Assembly (NCBI GenBank): GCA_023411795.1
Contig: JAEYOK010000039.1
Location: forward strand, 1-64,000
Direction: 5' to 3'
Length of the DNA stretch: 64,000 nucleotides
Source: Bacillota bacterium
Lineage (GTDB): Bacteria; Bacillota; Clostridia; DSM-8532
Shown here: positions 45,738 to 54,635 of the stretch, piece after piece
Numbering within the stretch: the first letter of the stretch is position 1
How the letters are laid out: every line of letters starts with the position of its first letter
Notes under the pieces: model-generated
Told to the model about the DNA's origin: nothing
The model's database searches: none
What the model saw: the letters and a program-made list of their open reading frames with translations, nothing else
Program-made: the position numbers and the translations under genes

Positions 45738-47138
45738 CTATTTTAAGTTAATTTCCCATGGTCCGGTCATTGCGCATTCTATATCAAAATTAAGTATAAT
45801 CTTTTTGGTTGGTGACAATTCATCAAAGGCAGTTATTGAGTAACCCTTTTGACTGCTATCCCATAATTCTCCAGAGGTACATTGTGATACACTTAAATAA
45901 AATCCACCGTCTGAAACCTTCACTGTGGGTATAACTCTAACAACCATCTCCCTTTTATTTTCACCAACTAAACCACTTGCATCTATTCTTAAGTAATAAT
46001 CTGCTTTAAACTCATCATGGAGGAAGCTATCAGTCGCTGTTATTATAGAGGCTTTCTCGACAATAATTTTAGTTCCTGAAAAATCCAATTCCTTATTTAT
46101 TATTCGCTCTTTCCCAATTTCAGGAATAGATGTTTTTAAATCAACAAGACGTCTTTTTTCATATAGAATTTGCGGTATAATCAGCCTCAGACCATCTTTA
46201 TCGTCAGGAATATTAAAATATAAATTATTAATATTGTCATTGTTCTTCTGCCTTAATTCATCATCCGGTTTATAAATGTTTCCATCTTCATCAACAACAT
46301 ATATGCCTTGCTCAAATAATTGAGTTTCATGATCATATAGATGGAATCTTACATTTTTAAACTCTTCCGGAGTTACTGAGCTTAGCAGTACCTCTAAAAT
46401 ACCGTTTGTCCTGCTTACATTGGCAAAGACCATGACATTATCAATTATAGCCACATTACCCATTGATTCAGGATCAGTACCACTGTTTACCGATGACATG
46501 ACTATTTCAACCATTTGACTAAAGCCTTCTATTTCAAATTTGAAAGTTCTGCTATCAAGGTCTTCTTCTCCTAAGATAAAGCTTGCCTCTATTGAGTAAA
46601 CTTGTGTTTCAAAGGATGGGCGGGTCCACACACTATGGTTGGATTTGATTTTTTCATTTGAGTCGATCATATATAGACGGGGTGAGATCTCTGCCATGTA
46701 TTTTTTATAATCCGCTAGGTTATTAAATCTCCCCACATCAGTGGAACCAACATTAGTCATTATAAAAATACGTAGCAATTTACCTGTGATATATGCTGAT
46801 TTAACCTCAACAAATTCATTACCATCAAATACTTTTACCGGCTCATTAAGTGCAGCTTTTATTAGGTTTTCACCATCCGGGTTTTGAACAATACCCACAC
46901 CAGGTATGAAAGAAAAGATCTTTTTATACAGAGCATTTACAGGCGTATTTGGGATAAGCGCTGATAAAACTACGAGTAATATACAGGCGGCTGCTATAGA
47001 TTTAAAATTAAACCATTTATTTCTCCTGATTTTCTTGATTGTCTTTTGTAATATGGCTTTCTTTATGTCTGATTCAATAACAAAATCAGACTCTGATATA
47101 CTATCTATAAACTCATCTAAATATCTGTTTTCAGGCAT
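45738..47138 (-). CDS. DUF4179 membrane protein, probable anti-sigma partner
   Basis: A 466-residue protein with a cytoplasmic N-terminus (about 1-58), one transmembrane helix (about 62-80, AAACILLVVLSALI) and a large extracellular region starting with the DUF4179 domain. This layout, plus direct coupling to an ECF sigma gene, fits an anti-sigma factor. The start is the ATG at 47138 with AAGGAGGG upstream; the extension to 47207 overlaps the sigma gene. The start overlaps the sigma stop by 8 nt. The sensed signal is unknown. Confidence 0.85.
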   Translation of the reverse strand: MPENRYLDEFIDSISESDFVIESDIKKAILQKTIKKIRRNKWFNFKSIAAACILLVVLSALIPNTPVNALYKKIFSFIPGVGIVQNPDGENLIKAALNEPVKVFDGNEFVEVKSAYITGKLLRIFIMTNVGSTDVGRFNNLADYKKYMAEISPRLYMIDSNEKIKSNHSVWTRPSFETQVYSIEASFILGEEDLDSRTFKFEIEGFSQMVEIVMSSVNSGTDPESMGNVAIIDNVMVFANVSRTNGILEVLLSSVTPEEFKNVRFHLYDHETQLFEQGIYVVDEDGNIYKPDDELRQKNNDNINNLYFNIPDDKDGLRLIIPQILYEKRRLVDLKTSIPEIGKERIINKELDFSGTKIIVEKASIITATDSFLHDEFKADYYLRIDASGLVGENKREMVVRVIPTVKVSDGGFYLSVSQCTSGELWDSSQKGYSITAFDELSPTKKIILNFDIECAMTGPWEINLK

Positions 47139-47676
47139 ATTGATATCCCTCCTTTTCCACAAGGACTTTAAGCTTTTCTTTTCCTCGAGATATTCGTTTA
47201 TATACATTTTCTTGAGTTATTCCTAGAACCTTGGCAATCTCGGTAACACTTTCTCCTAAAACAAAACGCCGATAGAAAATATGGTTATCAGGTGGGGTAA
47301 GCTCTTGTAATAAGGATAATACATTGTTTTCCGGGCCTTTCAAAAGATCATTATCAGAAATAGATATTTCATTAATTTCGTCAAGTGGAACTACATTGCT
47401 GTGCTTGGCATTTTTACGCAGGTTATCTATAGCACAACCGCGAGTTACTATAATAATCCATGTTTTAAATGATGCTTTTGATTGATCGTACTTGTTTATT
47501 CTTTTCCAAATGGTAAAAAGAATGTCGCTAATACACTCAGAAACATCTTCATTATTTTGAATACCTGTATTCTTAACAATGTAATTCATTAGCCCAGCAT
47601 ATTTATCTAGGAGATAATTCAGCCCTTCTTGTTTTCTTGCTCTGAGCAAAGCTAATATATCTGCATCCCCCATCAT
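47131..47676 (-). CDS. ECF-type RNA polymerase sigma factor
   Basis: A 181-residue extracytoplasmic-function sigma factor. Region 2 is recognisable (YDQSKASFKTWIIIVTRGCA, followed by IDNLRK), and region 4 carries the helix-turn-helix (SVTEIAKVLGITQENVYKRI, followed by SRGKEKLK). Regions 1.1 and 3 are absent, as expected. GAGGTG precedes two adjacent ATGs. It overlaps the DUF4179 gene by 8 nt, the typical sigma/anti-sigma arrangement. I cannot identify an autoregulated ECF promoter upstream with confidence. Confidence 0.92.
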   Translation of the reverse strand: MMGDADILALLRARKQEGLNYLLDKYAGLMNYIVKNTGIQNNEDVSECISDILFTIWKRINKYDQSKASFKTWIIIVTRGCAIDNLRKNAKHSNVVPLDEINEISISDNDLLKGPENNVLSLLQELTPPDNHIFYRRFVLGESVTEIAKVLGITQENVYKRISRGKEKLKVLVEKEGYQYA

Positions 47677-47754
47677 TTCACCTCTTTTTTGTTTTCAACT
47701 ATATATCCGTAAAGTAATTGTTTTTTTGGACAATAAAATAAACTAGGCTAAAAT

Positions 47755-47778
47755 AAAGACTCCGATAAAATCGAAGTC
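47755..47778 (-). terminator. Terminator of the serine-hydrolase lipoprotein gene
   Basis: GACTTCGAT (47778-47770) pairs with ATCGGAGTC (47766-47758), with one wobble pair, 23 nt after the stop codon. TTTATTTT follows. Confidence 0.7.
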
Positions 47779-47801
47779 CTTAAAAATTTTATATTGTAGT
47801 T

Positions 47802-49460
47802 TTAAATCGTCCATTGATCATGAATTATTCCAACAATATACCATGTATCATCCACCTTTTCAAAGGCAATCCTTAGACTTCTCCAGTCCATTCCTTCATT
47901 CTGAGGATCGATGCTGGAAAAGTGGTATTCTACTATAATCGAATTTTTATAAACCTCGGCACTGTTTTCAAGAGTATTACCACGTCCTAGAATTTCGTTG
48001 TATCCGACCTTCTCAGAGTTTGCAAAATCAACATCGTATATAAATAATTTATAATAGTCTTCAAAAGTTAACTCTATAGGGTCCCCGATGCCATCGAAAC
48101 TACCCCATTTATAAACTTTTGAATCGCTGTTAAGGTTCATAACATCCGAAGATTTAAACACCAGGTCATTTTCAACATCTACGTAAGCATAAGGACTGAA
48201 GCGAACACCTTTATCGGGATGTATCAGCTTAGACAGCGTTTCCATATTTTTATCCTTCAAGGCCCTTACGGCTTTAGAAGCTTGCTCATTAATAATGTTC
48301 TCTGCAGAATCTGTCTGATTAGCTTCACCCTGTTCCCCGATAATAACCGATGGTATTATATAGTCCCATATAATCTGCTGCGTATCAGAATTATCCTTTG
48401 ACCTTCTATTCTCATTTGCAGTAATAACAGTGACTAAATCCAAGTCAGGCACTATCATTATATATTGTCCTCCGGCTCCTGTTGCAGCATAGGAAAAATA
48501 AGTCTTTTCATTAATTTTAGCCCTATTATTATATAACCAGAATAAATATCCGTAATCAACACCCGGCTCAACTGATATTTGCTTCGTTTTGGTTTCTTCT
48601 ACCCATTCTTCTGGTATTATCTGAGCGCCATCCCACTTACCTTTATTAATATACAGGTACCCTAGCTTCGCCATATCTCTAGGTTTAAGATATAAACCCG
48701 CTCCTCCCCCATAATATCCACCACCGGCCATATCCCATATAGACCCATCAATACCTAGGGGTTCAAAAAGATATTTATTTGCAAACTCACTGGTGTTCAT
48801 ATCGGATGACTCCGTTATAATACCTGAAAGCAAATGGGAAAGTCCGGTATTATAATCAAACTTCTCTCCAATATTATTAATAAGTGGTTTACCCAGTGCA
48901 TAAGCAATATAGTCCTTACTAGTAAAATAGCCATAATAATTTGAGTCTATAGATTCCAGTCCACCCGACATGGTCAGGATGTTCTTTATGGTTATTTCTT
49001 TTTTTCTGGTATCATCAATCTGTTTAAAATATTCAGGTAAGAATTCAGCTGCTTTTTGGTCTATACTCCCAATTAAATTCTTATTAATCGCAATACCGGT
49101 AAGTGCAGACATTACACTTTTTGTTACCGAATATACAGGATTTGAGCTACCCGTATTTGCTCCATTATAGTATTTTTCATATACTAAATAACCATTTTTA
49201 ACTACAAGAACGCTATAGATATTGGGATAGTTTTCTTCTATTTTCTTTTCTGATTGGGAAAGAATACTCGCATCCATACTCTGGGCTTCAGGGGTTGATG
49301 TGCTCCATTTGTCAGTAGGCCATTCATAACCCTGTGCTGCTGTTTCGGGCAAGCTAGTAGGACTATTTGCTATTATATCGGTCGTTTGAGGATTTTTTGA
49401 GCAAGCGCTTATAAGCAGAAGCATTGAGATAATTATCCATATTGCGATATATCTCTTCAT
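47802..49460 (-). CDS. Beta-lactamase/penicillin-binding-like serine hydrolase lipoprotein
   Basis: A 552-residue lipoprotein. The signal peptide ends in the lipobox LISAC, giving lipidation at C20. A class C beta-lactamase-like serine hydrolase domain (about 55-365) has the SxxK motif S111-V-T-K114 in YSVTKSVMSAL and a YNT motif (FDYNTGLSHLL) as the second element. The C-terminal 170 residues form a separate alpha/beta domain of unknown role. Members are often peptidases or esterases rather than true beta-lactamases. The ATG has TTGGAG. It ends 137 nt left of the GH43 gene and is probably not part of the glycan locus. Confidence 0.88.
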   Translation of the reverse strand: MKRYIAIWIIISMLLLISACSKNPQTTDIIANSPTSLPETAAQGYEWPTDKWSTSTPEAQSMDASILSQSEKKIEENYPNIYSVLVVKNGYLVYEKYYNGANTGSSNPVYSVTKSVMSALTGIAINKNLIGSIDQKAAEFLPEYFKQIDDTRKKEITIKNILTMSGGLESIDSNYYGYFTSKDYIAYALGKPLINNIGEKFDYNTGLSHLLSGIITESSDMNTSEFANKYLFEPLGIDGSIWDMAGGGYYGGGAGLYLKPRDMAKLGYLYINKGKWDGAQIIPEEWVEETKTKQISVEPGVDYGYLFWLYNNRAKINEKTYFSYAATGAGGQYIMIVPDLDLVTVITANENRRSKDNSDTQQIIWDYIIPSVIIGEQGEANQTDSAENIINEQASKAVRALKDKNMETLSKLIHPDKGVRFSPYAYVDVENDLVFKSSDVMNLNSDSKVYKWGSFDGIGDPIELTFEDYYKLFIYDVDFANSEKVGYNEILGRGNTLENSAEVYKNSIIVEYHFSSIDPQNEGMDWRSLRIAFEKVDDTWYIVGIIHDQWTI

Positions 49461-49597
49461 ATCTTTACTCCAATCAAAATTATTCCTTTTTATAATCCAT
49501 AACTACTACAATGAAATAAAGCAATATTTAAATTATAGCATGCTTTTACATAGAATGAATTTAAACATTATAATCACTTCAGAATGAAAATATTATA

Positions 49598-51130
49598 TCA
49601 ACCGTTAACACCATTATACTCAAACCACTTAAAAGTTGCACCGTTATGACATTCACTTCCATTACCGCTGGCATAAAGCCCGATATAATTACCGGTAAAA
49701 AAGCCGCCCACCTCAGTGGTTAGATACTGGGCCTCACCTCTGCCGATTTCAGTAAGTATACCCTTGTGCTTGTATCGGAAAATATATAATCCTTGTACTG
49801 CCTGCAATTCCAATTCAATCTCATCGGATTCGTAAGGTATTACATTCTCAATCTTCCATAAGGACCCTATCTGTCTTCTGAAAATCAAACAGTTTTGGCC
49901 ATCCAAACGCGTAAGTGCCATTTCATAATGGTGGAGATTATTCATATAGATTGTAAGACCTGCCTCATCACCATTTTTATCTCTTCTAAAGCATAATAGT
50001 GAGGATGCAGTGCATTCTATATGTTCCTGACGCCTTCCTATCCAGGTCAGGGCTTTTGCTTCAGATAAGCTTACTCCGTTTCCAAAAAGAGTCAGCCCAC
50101 CGGGTCCTATTTCCCAGGATTCATCTATGGGATGATATATAAAATTCCATGATAAATCCAGGACCGGCTTCTGAAAATAATCTTTAAATATAATATTTTT
50201 GTCTTTCATAATCTCCTGATATTGGGGATTTGTGGGAAAGAGACTGGTTTCTATTTCATCAGCAAGAAATCCATCTTCCCCTATTATTGGCCATCCATCT
50301 TTATCCCATGTCAGAGGGACCAGCATGGTTTCCCTGCCCAAATTATGCCTGAATGGATAAGAAATCGGACGGATTCCGAGGCAAACTGCCCACCAGTTTC
50401 CATTTTGATCCTGAACAAAATCTGCGTGTCCCACTGCTTTAATACTTGATGCCTTGCTGCGATTTGTAAGGATGGGGTTGCGGGGGCATGATTCATATGG
50501 TCCCTCGATATTCTTGCTCCTGGCTATTGTCACCATATGGCATAGCTCAGTTCCACCCTCAGCAATAAGAAGATAATACCAGCCATTGATTTTATATATA
50601 TGGGGGCTTTCGGGATTATTCCCCCCCGACCCCTCCCAGATTTCCTTGGGTTCCCTTAAGATTTGCCCTGTCTTTAAATCTATTTTACATAGATAGATTA
50701 TATTATGTGTACCGGTATAATAAACCGAACCGTCATCATCAAAGAATAATGACGGGTCAATTCCTGGCAAATCGAGCCAAATGGGATTGGACCACTCTCC
50801 ATTGATATCTTTTGTCCAAACGAAGAAATTGCCACCACCCCCATCCCCGTGAGTAACATTGGTGCATATTACATAAAATACTCCATTGGAATAGCGAATG
50901 GTAGGCGCATATAAACCTGCTGCGTTAGGAGCTCCTTCCATAAGATTCAGTTGACTCTTCCTGGTAATACAGTGACCAATCTGCTTCCAATTCACCAAAT
51001 CCCTGCTATGGAATACAGGAATCCCCGGAAAATATTCGAAGGTGCTGTTTACAAGATAATAGTCATCTCCGACCCTGCATATGCTGGGGTCAGGATGAAA
51101 ACCCGGAATAATAGGATTTTTATAAAGCAT
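49598..51130 (-). CDS. GH43 family glycosidase (beta-xylosidase/alpha-L-arabinofuranosidase)
   Basis: A five-bladed propeller glycoside hydrolase of 510 residues. Catalytic residues of GH43 are visible: base D14 in FHPDPSICRV, modulator D125 in GIDPSLFFDD and acid E174 in NNPESPHIYK. A C-terminal beta-sandwich (about 315-505) is typical of the group that includes GH43 subfamilies active on arabinosyl or xylosyl side chains. There is no signal peptide. AGGAGG precedes the ATG. It is last in the leftward run GH31-GH74-GH2-GH43, 12 nt after GH2. In this context arabinosyl removal from xyloglucan is plausible. Confidence 0.93.
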   Translation of the reverse strand: MLYKNPIIPGFHPDPSICRVGDDYYLVNSTFEYFPGIPVFHSRDLVNWKQIGHCITRKSQLNLMEGAPNAAGLYAPTIRYSNGVFYVICTNVTHGDGGGGNFFVWTKDINGEWSNPIWLDLPGIDPSLFFDDDGSVYYTGTHNIIYLCKIDLKTGQILREPKEIWEGSGGNNPESPHIYKINGWYYLLIAEGGTELCHMVTIARSKNIEGPYESCPRNPILTNRSKASSIKAVGHADFVQDQNGNWWAVCLGIRPISYPFRHNLGRETMLVPLTWDKDGWPIIGEDGFLADEIETSLFPTNPQYQEIMKDKNIIFKDYFQKPVLDLSWNFIYHPIDESWEIGPGGLTLFGNGVSLSEAKALTWIGRRQEHIECTASSLLCFRRDKNGDEAGLTIYMNNLHHYEMALTRLDGQNCLIFRRQIGSLWKIENVIPYESDEIELELQAVQGLYIFRYKHKGILTEIGRGEAQYLTTEVGGFFTGNYIGLYASGNGSECHNGATFKWFEYNGVNG

Positions 51131-51142
51131 AAATAATCCTCC

Positions 51143-54100
51143 TTATTTTGCTGTATCCTCCTTTTCAAAACGGAACCACTTAAAATCAAAATGACTACCT
51201 GGAAGAAAAATAAACTCAACCTTACCCAGCCCAAGAATCGAATCCAGCTTAAATGTTTTACATGCAAAATCCTGTGTGCCCTCGAACTCAACAGCCTGGC
51301 TATGGATACCACGGGATGTAGTCACCTTAATATGTATTGTATTTTTTTTAGTAATTGAGCGTCCGCAAATGGTAATTGCTTTTATTCCGCTATTAAAATC
51401 CATTCCTTCGAAAATGATTGACACATTGTTACCTATATCCTTAAATCCCCAATCTTCTCGAACAAAATAGTCCCCGTAAATCATATCGCAATCATTAACA
51501 GGTAGATTTTCATATGCCCGATTAATTTTTTCGAATATGAAGCCTTTCAAATGTACTCTTGAGAAAAATACAAATGATATGGTTGTAACGCCATTTAGCC
51601 TCCTTGATAGTTTATAGGTCTCTTCCTGATATAAATTCCATATTGTCGGATGATCATATATAACCGTATCAATCTTCTCCGCACCGGGATTGCCGGGAAC
51701 ACCTTCCCAGATTTCAATGTTTAGAGGCTTGCTATCAAAAGCAAATATCGGCAGCGTAATAATATTAGAACCATATTGACCAAAATCGACATGATGGAAG
51801 CTTAAGACAGTCGACCCAATGTTATCGGTTGAAACTCCCCGCTCATTACCGATTCCGGTTTCTCCCCGAGATTCATCGAGAAGTCCGGCGCTAATAAATT
51901 CATAAGGATTCTTATATGCAGTCCCAAGGCCCATTGATGTAAATTCTAACTCGGATATGATATCAGGATGATCTTTGCCGTTTCTGGCCATGCAACGAAG
52001 ACGAAAGCTACCGTCTCCCAGACCGGTAATAATACATCCTTCATCGGTCCTTTGCCATGAAGCAAGGTTTGTGTCTACTCCGGTATCTGTGACCAGCCTA
52101 TAAATCAACTCTTGATCCTTCGCATTCTCCGGAAAGACCTTTACTCCCACATTGACGGAAGGACAATCTTTGGTAAGTATCAGCCCCCCATTAGATTTCA
52201 GTTCTATCCGGCGTATCGGAGTTTCGTTCCATTTGTCATCTTCCTCTTGGGTAATCGTCCTCATTATCTGACCTGAACGAAACCATTTTTGCTTTTGTGC
52301 TGCCACAATCTGTTCTCCCTGTAAGTCTGCCGGTATGGATTCAAATAACATTTCAACAGGCTCCATTCCCTTTGCATTAACCCGAACCTTAATCAAACCG
52401 TCTTTTATGATCGATCCGATGACAGCTTTAAGTTTTCCCGAGAACATTCGTCGAACAAAACCTTTATAAGGGTCATAGTCTGTGCTGTCACCATTGTCCA
52501 TCCCAAGTAGCACACCCGGTCCTTCAATTAATACCTTAACCGGATTATTGGCGCTATCTACTATGAAGCCATCACTGTCAACAGTTTCAATTGTAAGCTC
52601 TGCAACATCCAAGCCATCAGCCTTTAAAACCTTTTTGTTTGCACTGACCCGAAGAGTGGCCGGCTCTTTAAAGCTCTTACGGCTACATCGTGCGAGTTCA
52701 TTACCTTCAGCATCATATGCCACAGCCAGCAGCTCTCCTTTTTCAAAGGGAACTTGCAGGTTTAACAGTATATCATCTTTATTTTCCCTGACCAAAGTCT
52801 TTTCCAGAAGCAAACGATTATTCAGAAACAATTTCATTTTGGGGGCATTGGTGCAAACCCTTACATCAATTAATTGACCTTCATTCCATTGCCAATGGGG
52901 GAATACATGTATCATTGCCTGATCCTTTACATTCACCCATGCAGACTGATACACATAATAACTGTCCTTTTCAAAGCCGGCTGTATCTATCTGCCCGAAA
53001 TAAGAATTTTTCGTATCATAAGGAGTCGGCTCACCAATATAATCAAAACCTGTCCATAAAAATTGTCCCAGAGAAAATAGCATATCTCTGTCTTCTGAAA
53101 TACAGGTTTCATAGGACTTAGAGCCCCAGCTTGTGGTACTGTTACCAAGAGCGGAGCACTGCCTGTCATCCTCAAATAAAATACCCTTATTAAGCGGAAA
53201 ATGATATATACCTCTGCTTTGAACAATGGACGCTGTTTCACTGCCATAAATAATCCAGTGAGGATAATCCTCATGATGTTTTTTATAGAATTTCTCCCCA
53301 TAATTATAACCGGCATAGTCAACCAAATCTGCGCACTTTCTGGCATTTTCCCATGGCATGAAATTAGAGCCTATGGTAACCCCTGCATTGATCTTGGGGT
53401 CATGTCTCAGAACCAATTCAGCCAACTTTTTCGTAATCTCTTGGCCACGTTCATCGGCATGAGTATCGTATATTTCGTTTCCTATACTCCACATAAGTAA
53501 GCTCACATGATTCCGATCTCTTCGAATCCATGAAGCAACATCTCTTTCTACCCACTCATCAAAAAACCTCGAGTAATCATAAGGAGTCTTAGGCCGTTCC
53601 CACATATCAAAGGCCTCTGAAATAACCAGGAACCCCATTTCATCTAATAAATCCATAAGCTCGGGGGCGGGCATATTATGAGAAGTTCTAAGGGCATTTA
53701 CCCCCATTTTCTTAAGTTTTTTTAAACGATTAATCATTATTTCTTTATTCCAAGCCGCTCCCAGGCAACCCAAATCATGATGCTCGCATACTCCGTTAAG
53801 CTTTACGGATTTTCCATTAATAAAAAATCCCATATCCGGGTCCATCAAAATATCTTTAAAACCGATTTTCTGCTCAATACGTTGAAGACATTTTCCCCGG
53901 TTCATAAGCTCTGTGCGTAGTGTATATAATTTTGGTTTATCAGGTGACCAAAGCTCAACAAAAAAAACCGGAAGGGACTGAAATTGCTCATTCTCACCCT
54001 CTGCTTCAGCCATATCAGAACAAATTAATCTTTCTCCGTCAAAAATGCTGTGTTTTATGACGCATTTTTCCTCTAGACGGAGCTCAGTCTCTACTTCTAC

Positions 54101-54622
54101 ATTGTATTTTCCTTCCTTTCCGTTTATATGAACATAAATGCCATCCGAGGGGATATGATTCTTTTCTTTTTGAATCCACCAGACATTTCTGTATATACCC
54201 GCCCCCGAATACCATCTTGAGTTAGGTGCCTGGTAACACACCTTAACCAGTATTGTATTAGTTCCGATAATCAAATGCTTTGTCACGTCGATTTCAAAGG
54301 TTGAATAACCGTATTTCCATTCGCCTGCCCAACTTCCGTTCACATAAACGGTGGTGTCCATATACACCCCTTCAAATCGCACCGAATAGAATAAACCCTC
54401 ATTGGAAGTCAAATCAAACTCTTTCTTATACCATCCCGAGGACGTCTCATATAAATCCCTGCTATTGTATATCAACCAATCATGAGGTAGAGTAACCGGC
54501 TCAAAAAGCTGAAGTTTGCATTGAACCTCATCAAAAGTGGTTTCGAGGGGCTGTTTTAAAAAATACCAAAAATGATTAAATAAAACTCCCTGATTGATAC
54601 ATTCTGAATTTTGAACTCCCAT
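51143..54622 (-). CDS. GH2 family glycosidase (predicted beta-galactosidase) with C-terminal extension
   Basis: A 1159-residue GH2 enzyme. The N-terminal sugar-binding and immunoglobulin-like domains (about 1-265) precede a TIM barrel with acid E383 in MWSIGNEIYDTH and nucleophile E462 in IIYGSETAS. A DUF4982-like segment follows (from about 560). The last 450 residues form further beta-rich domains, with an Ig-like segment (SANKKVLKADGLDVAELTIE) and a C-terminal carbohydrate-binding-like part. No signal peptide is seen. GAGGAG precedes the ATG. It overlaps no gene and is 13 nt after the GH74-like gene. Beta-galactosidase is inferred from context. Confidence 0.92.
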   Translation of the reverse strand: MGVQNSECINQGVLFNHFWYFLKQPLETTFDEVQCKLQLFEPVTLPHDWLIYNSRDLYETSSGWYKKEFDLTSNEGLFYSVRFEGVYMDTTVYVNGSWAGEWKYGYSTFEIDVTKHLIIGTNTILVKVCYQAPNSRWYSGAGIYRNVWWIQKEKNHIPSDGIYVHINGKEGKYNVEVETELRLEEKCVIKHSIFDGERLICSDMAEAEGENEQFQSLPVFFVELWSPDKPKLYTLRTELMNRGKCLQRIEQKIGFKDILMDPDMGFFINGKSVKLNGVCEHHDLGCLGAAWNKEIMINRLKKLKKMGVNALRTSHNMPAPELMDLLDEMGFLVISEAFDMWERPKTPYDYSRFFDEWVERDVASWIRRDRNHVSLLMWSIGNEIYDTHADERGQEITKKLAELVLRHDPKINAGVTIGSNFMPWENARKCADLVDYAGYNYGEKFYKKHHEDYPHWIIYGSETASIVQSRGIYHFPLNKGILFEDDRQCSALGNSTTSWGSKSYETCISEDRDMLFSLGQFLWTGFDYIGEPTPYDTKNSYFGQIDTAGFEKDSYYVYQSAWVNVKDQAMIHVFPHWQWNEGQLIDVRVCTNAPKMKLFLNNRLLLEKTLVRENKDDILLNLQVPFEKGELLAVAYDAEGNELARCSRKSFKEPATLRVSANKKVLKADGLDVAELTIETVDSDGFIVDSANNPVKVLIEGPGVLLGMDNGDSTDYDPYKGFVRRMFSGKLKAVIGSIIKDGLIKVRVNAKGMEPVEMLFESIPADLQGEQIVAAQKQKWFRSGQIMRTITQEEDDKWNETPIRRIELKSNGGLILTKDCPSVNVGVKVFPENAKDQELIYRLVTDTGVDTNLASWQRTDEGCIITGLGDGSFRLRCMARNGKDHPDIISELEFTSMGLGTAYKNPYEFISAGLLDESRGETGIGNERGVSTDNIGSTVLSFHHVDFGQYGSNIITLPIFAFDSKPLNIEIWEGVPGNPGAEKIDTVIYDHPTIWNLYQEETYKLSRRLNGVTTISFVFFSRVHLKGFIFEKINRAYENLPVNDCDMIYGDYFVREDWGFKDIGNNVSIIFEGMDFNSGIKAITICGRSITKKNTIHIKVTTSRGIHSQAVEFEGTQDFACKTFKLDSILGLGKVEFIFLPGSHFDFKWFRFEKEDTAK

Positions 54623-54635
54623 TTTTTCTCCTCTA

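Noticed and set aside
47802..49460. True beta-lactamase conferring resistance
   Set aside because: The SxxK fold is present, but the lipoprotein form, second motif and extra C-terminal domain resemble the broad serine-hydrolase family; resistance cannot be claimed.
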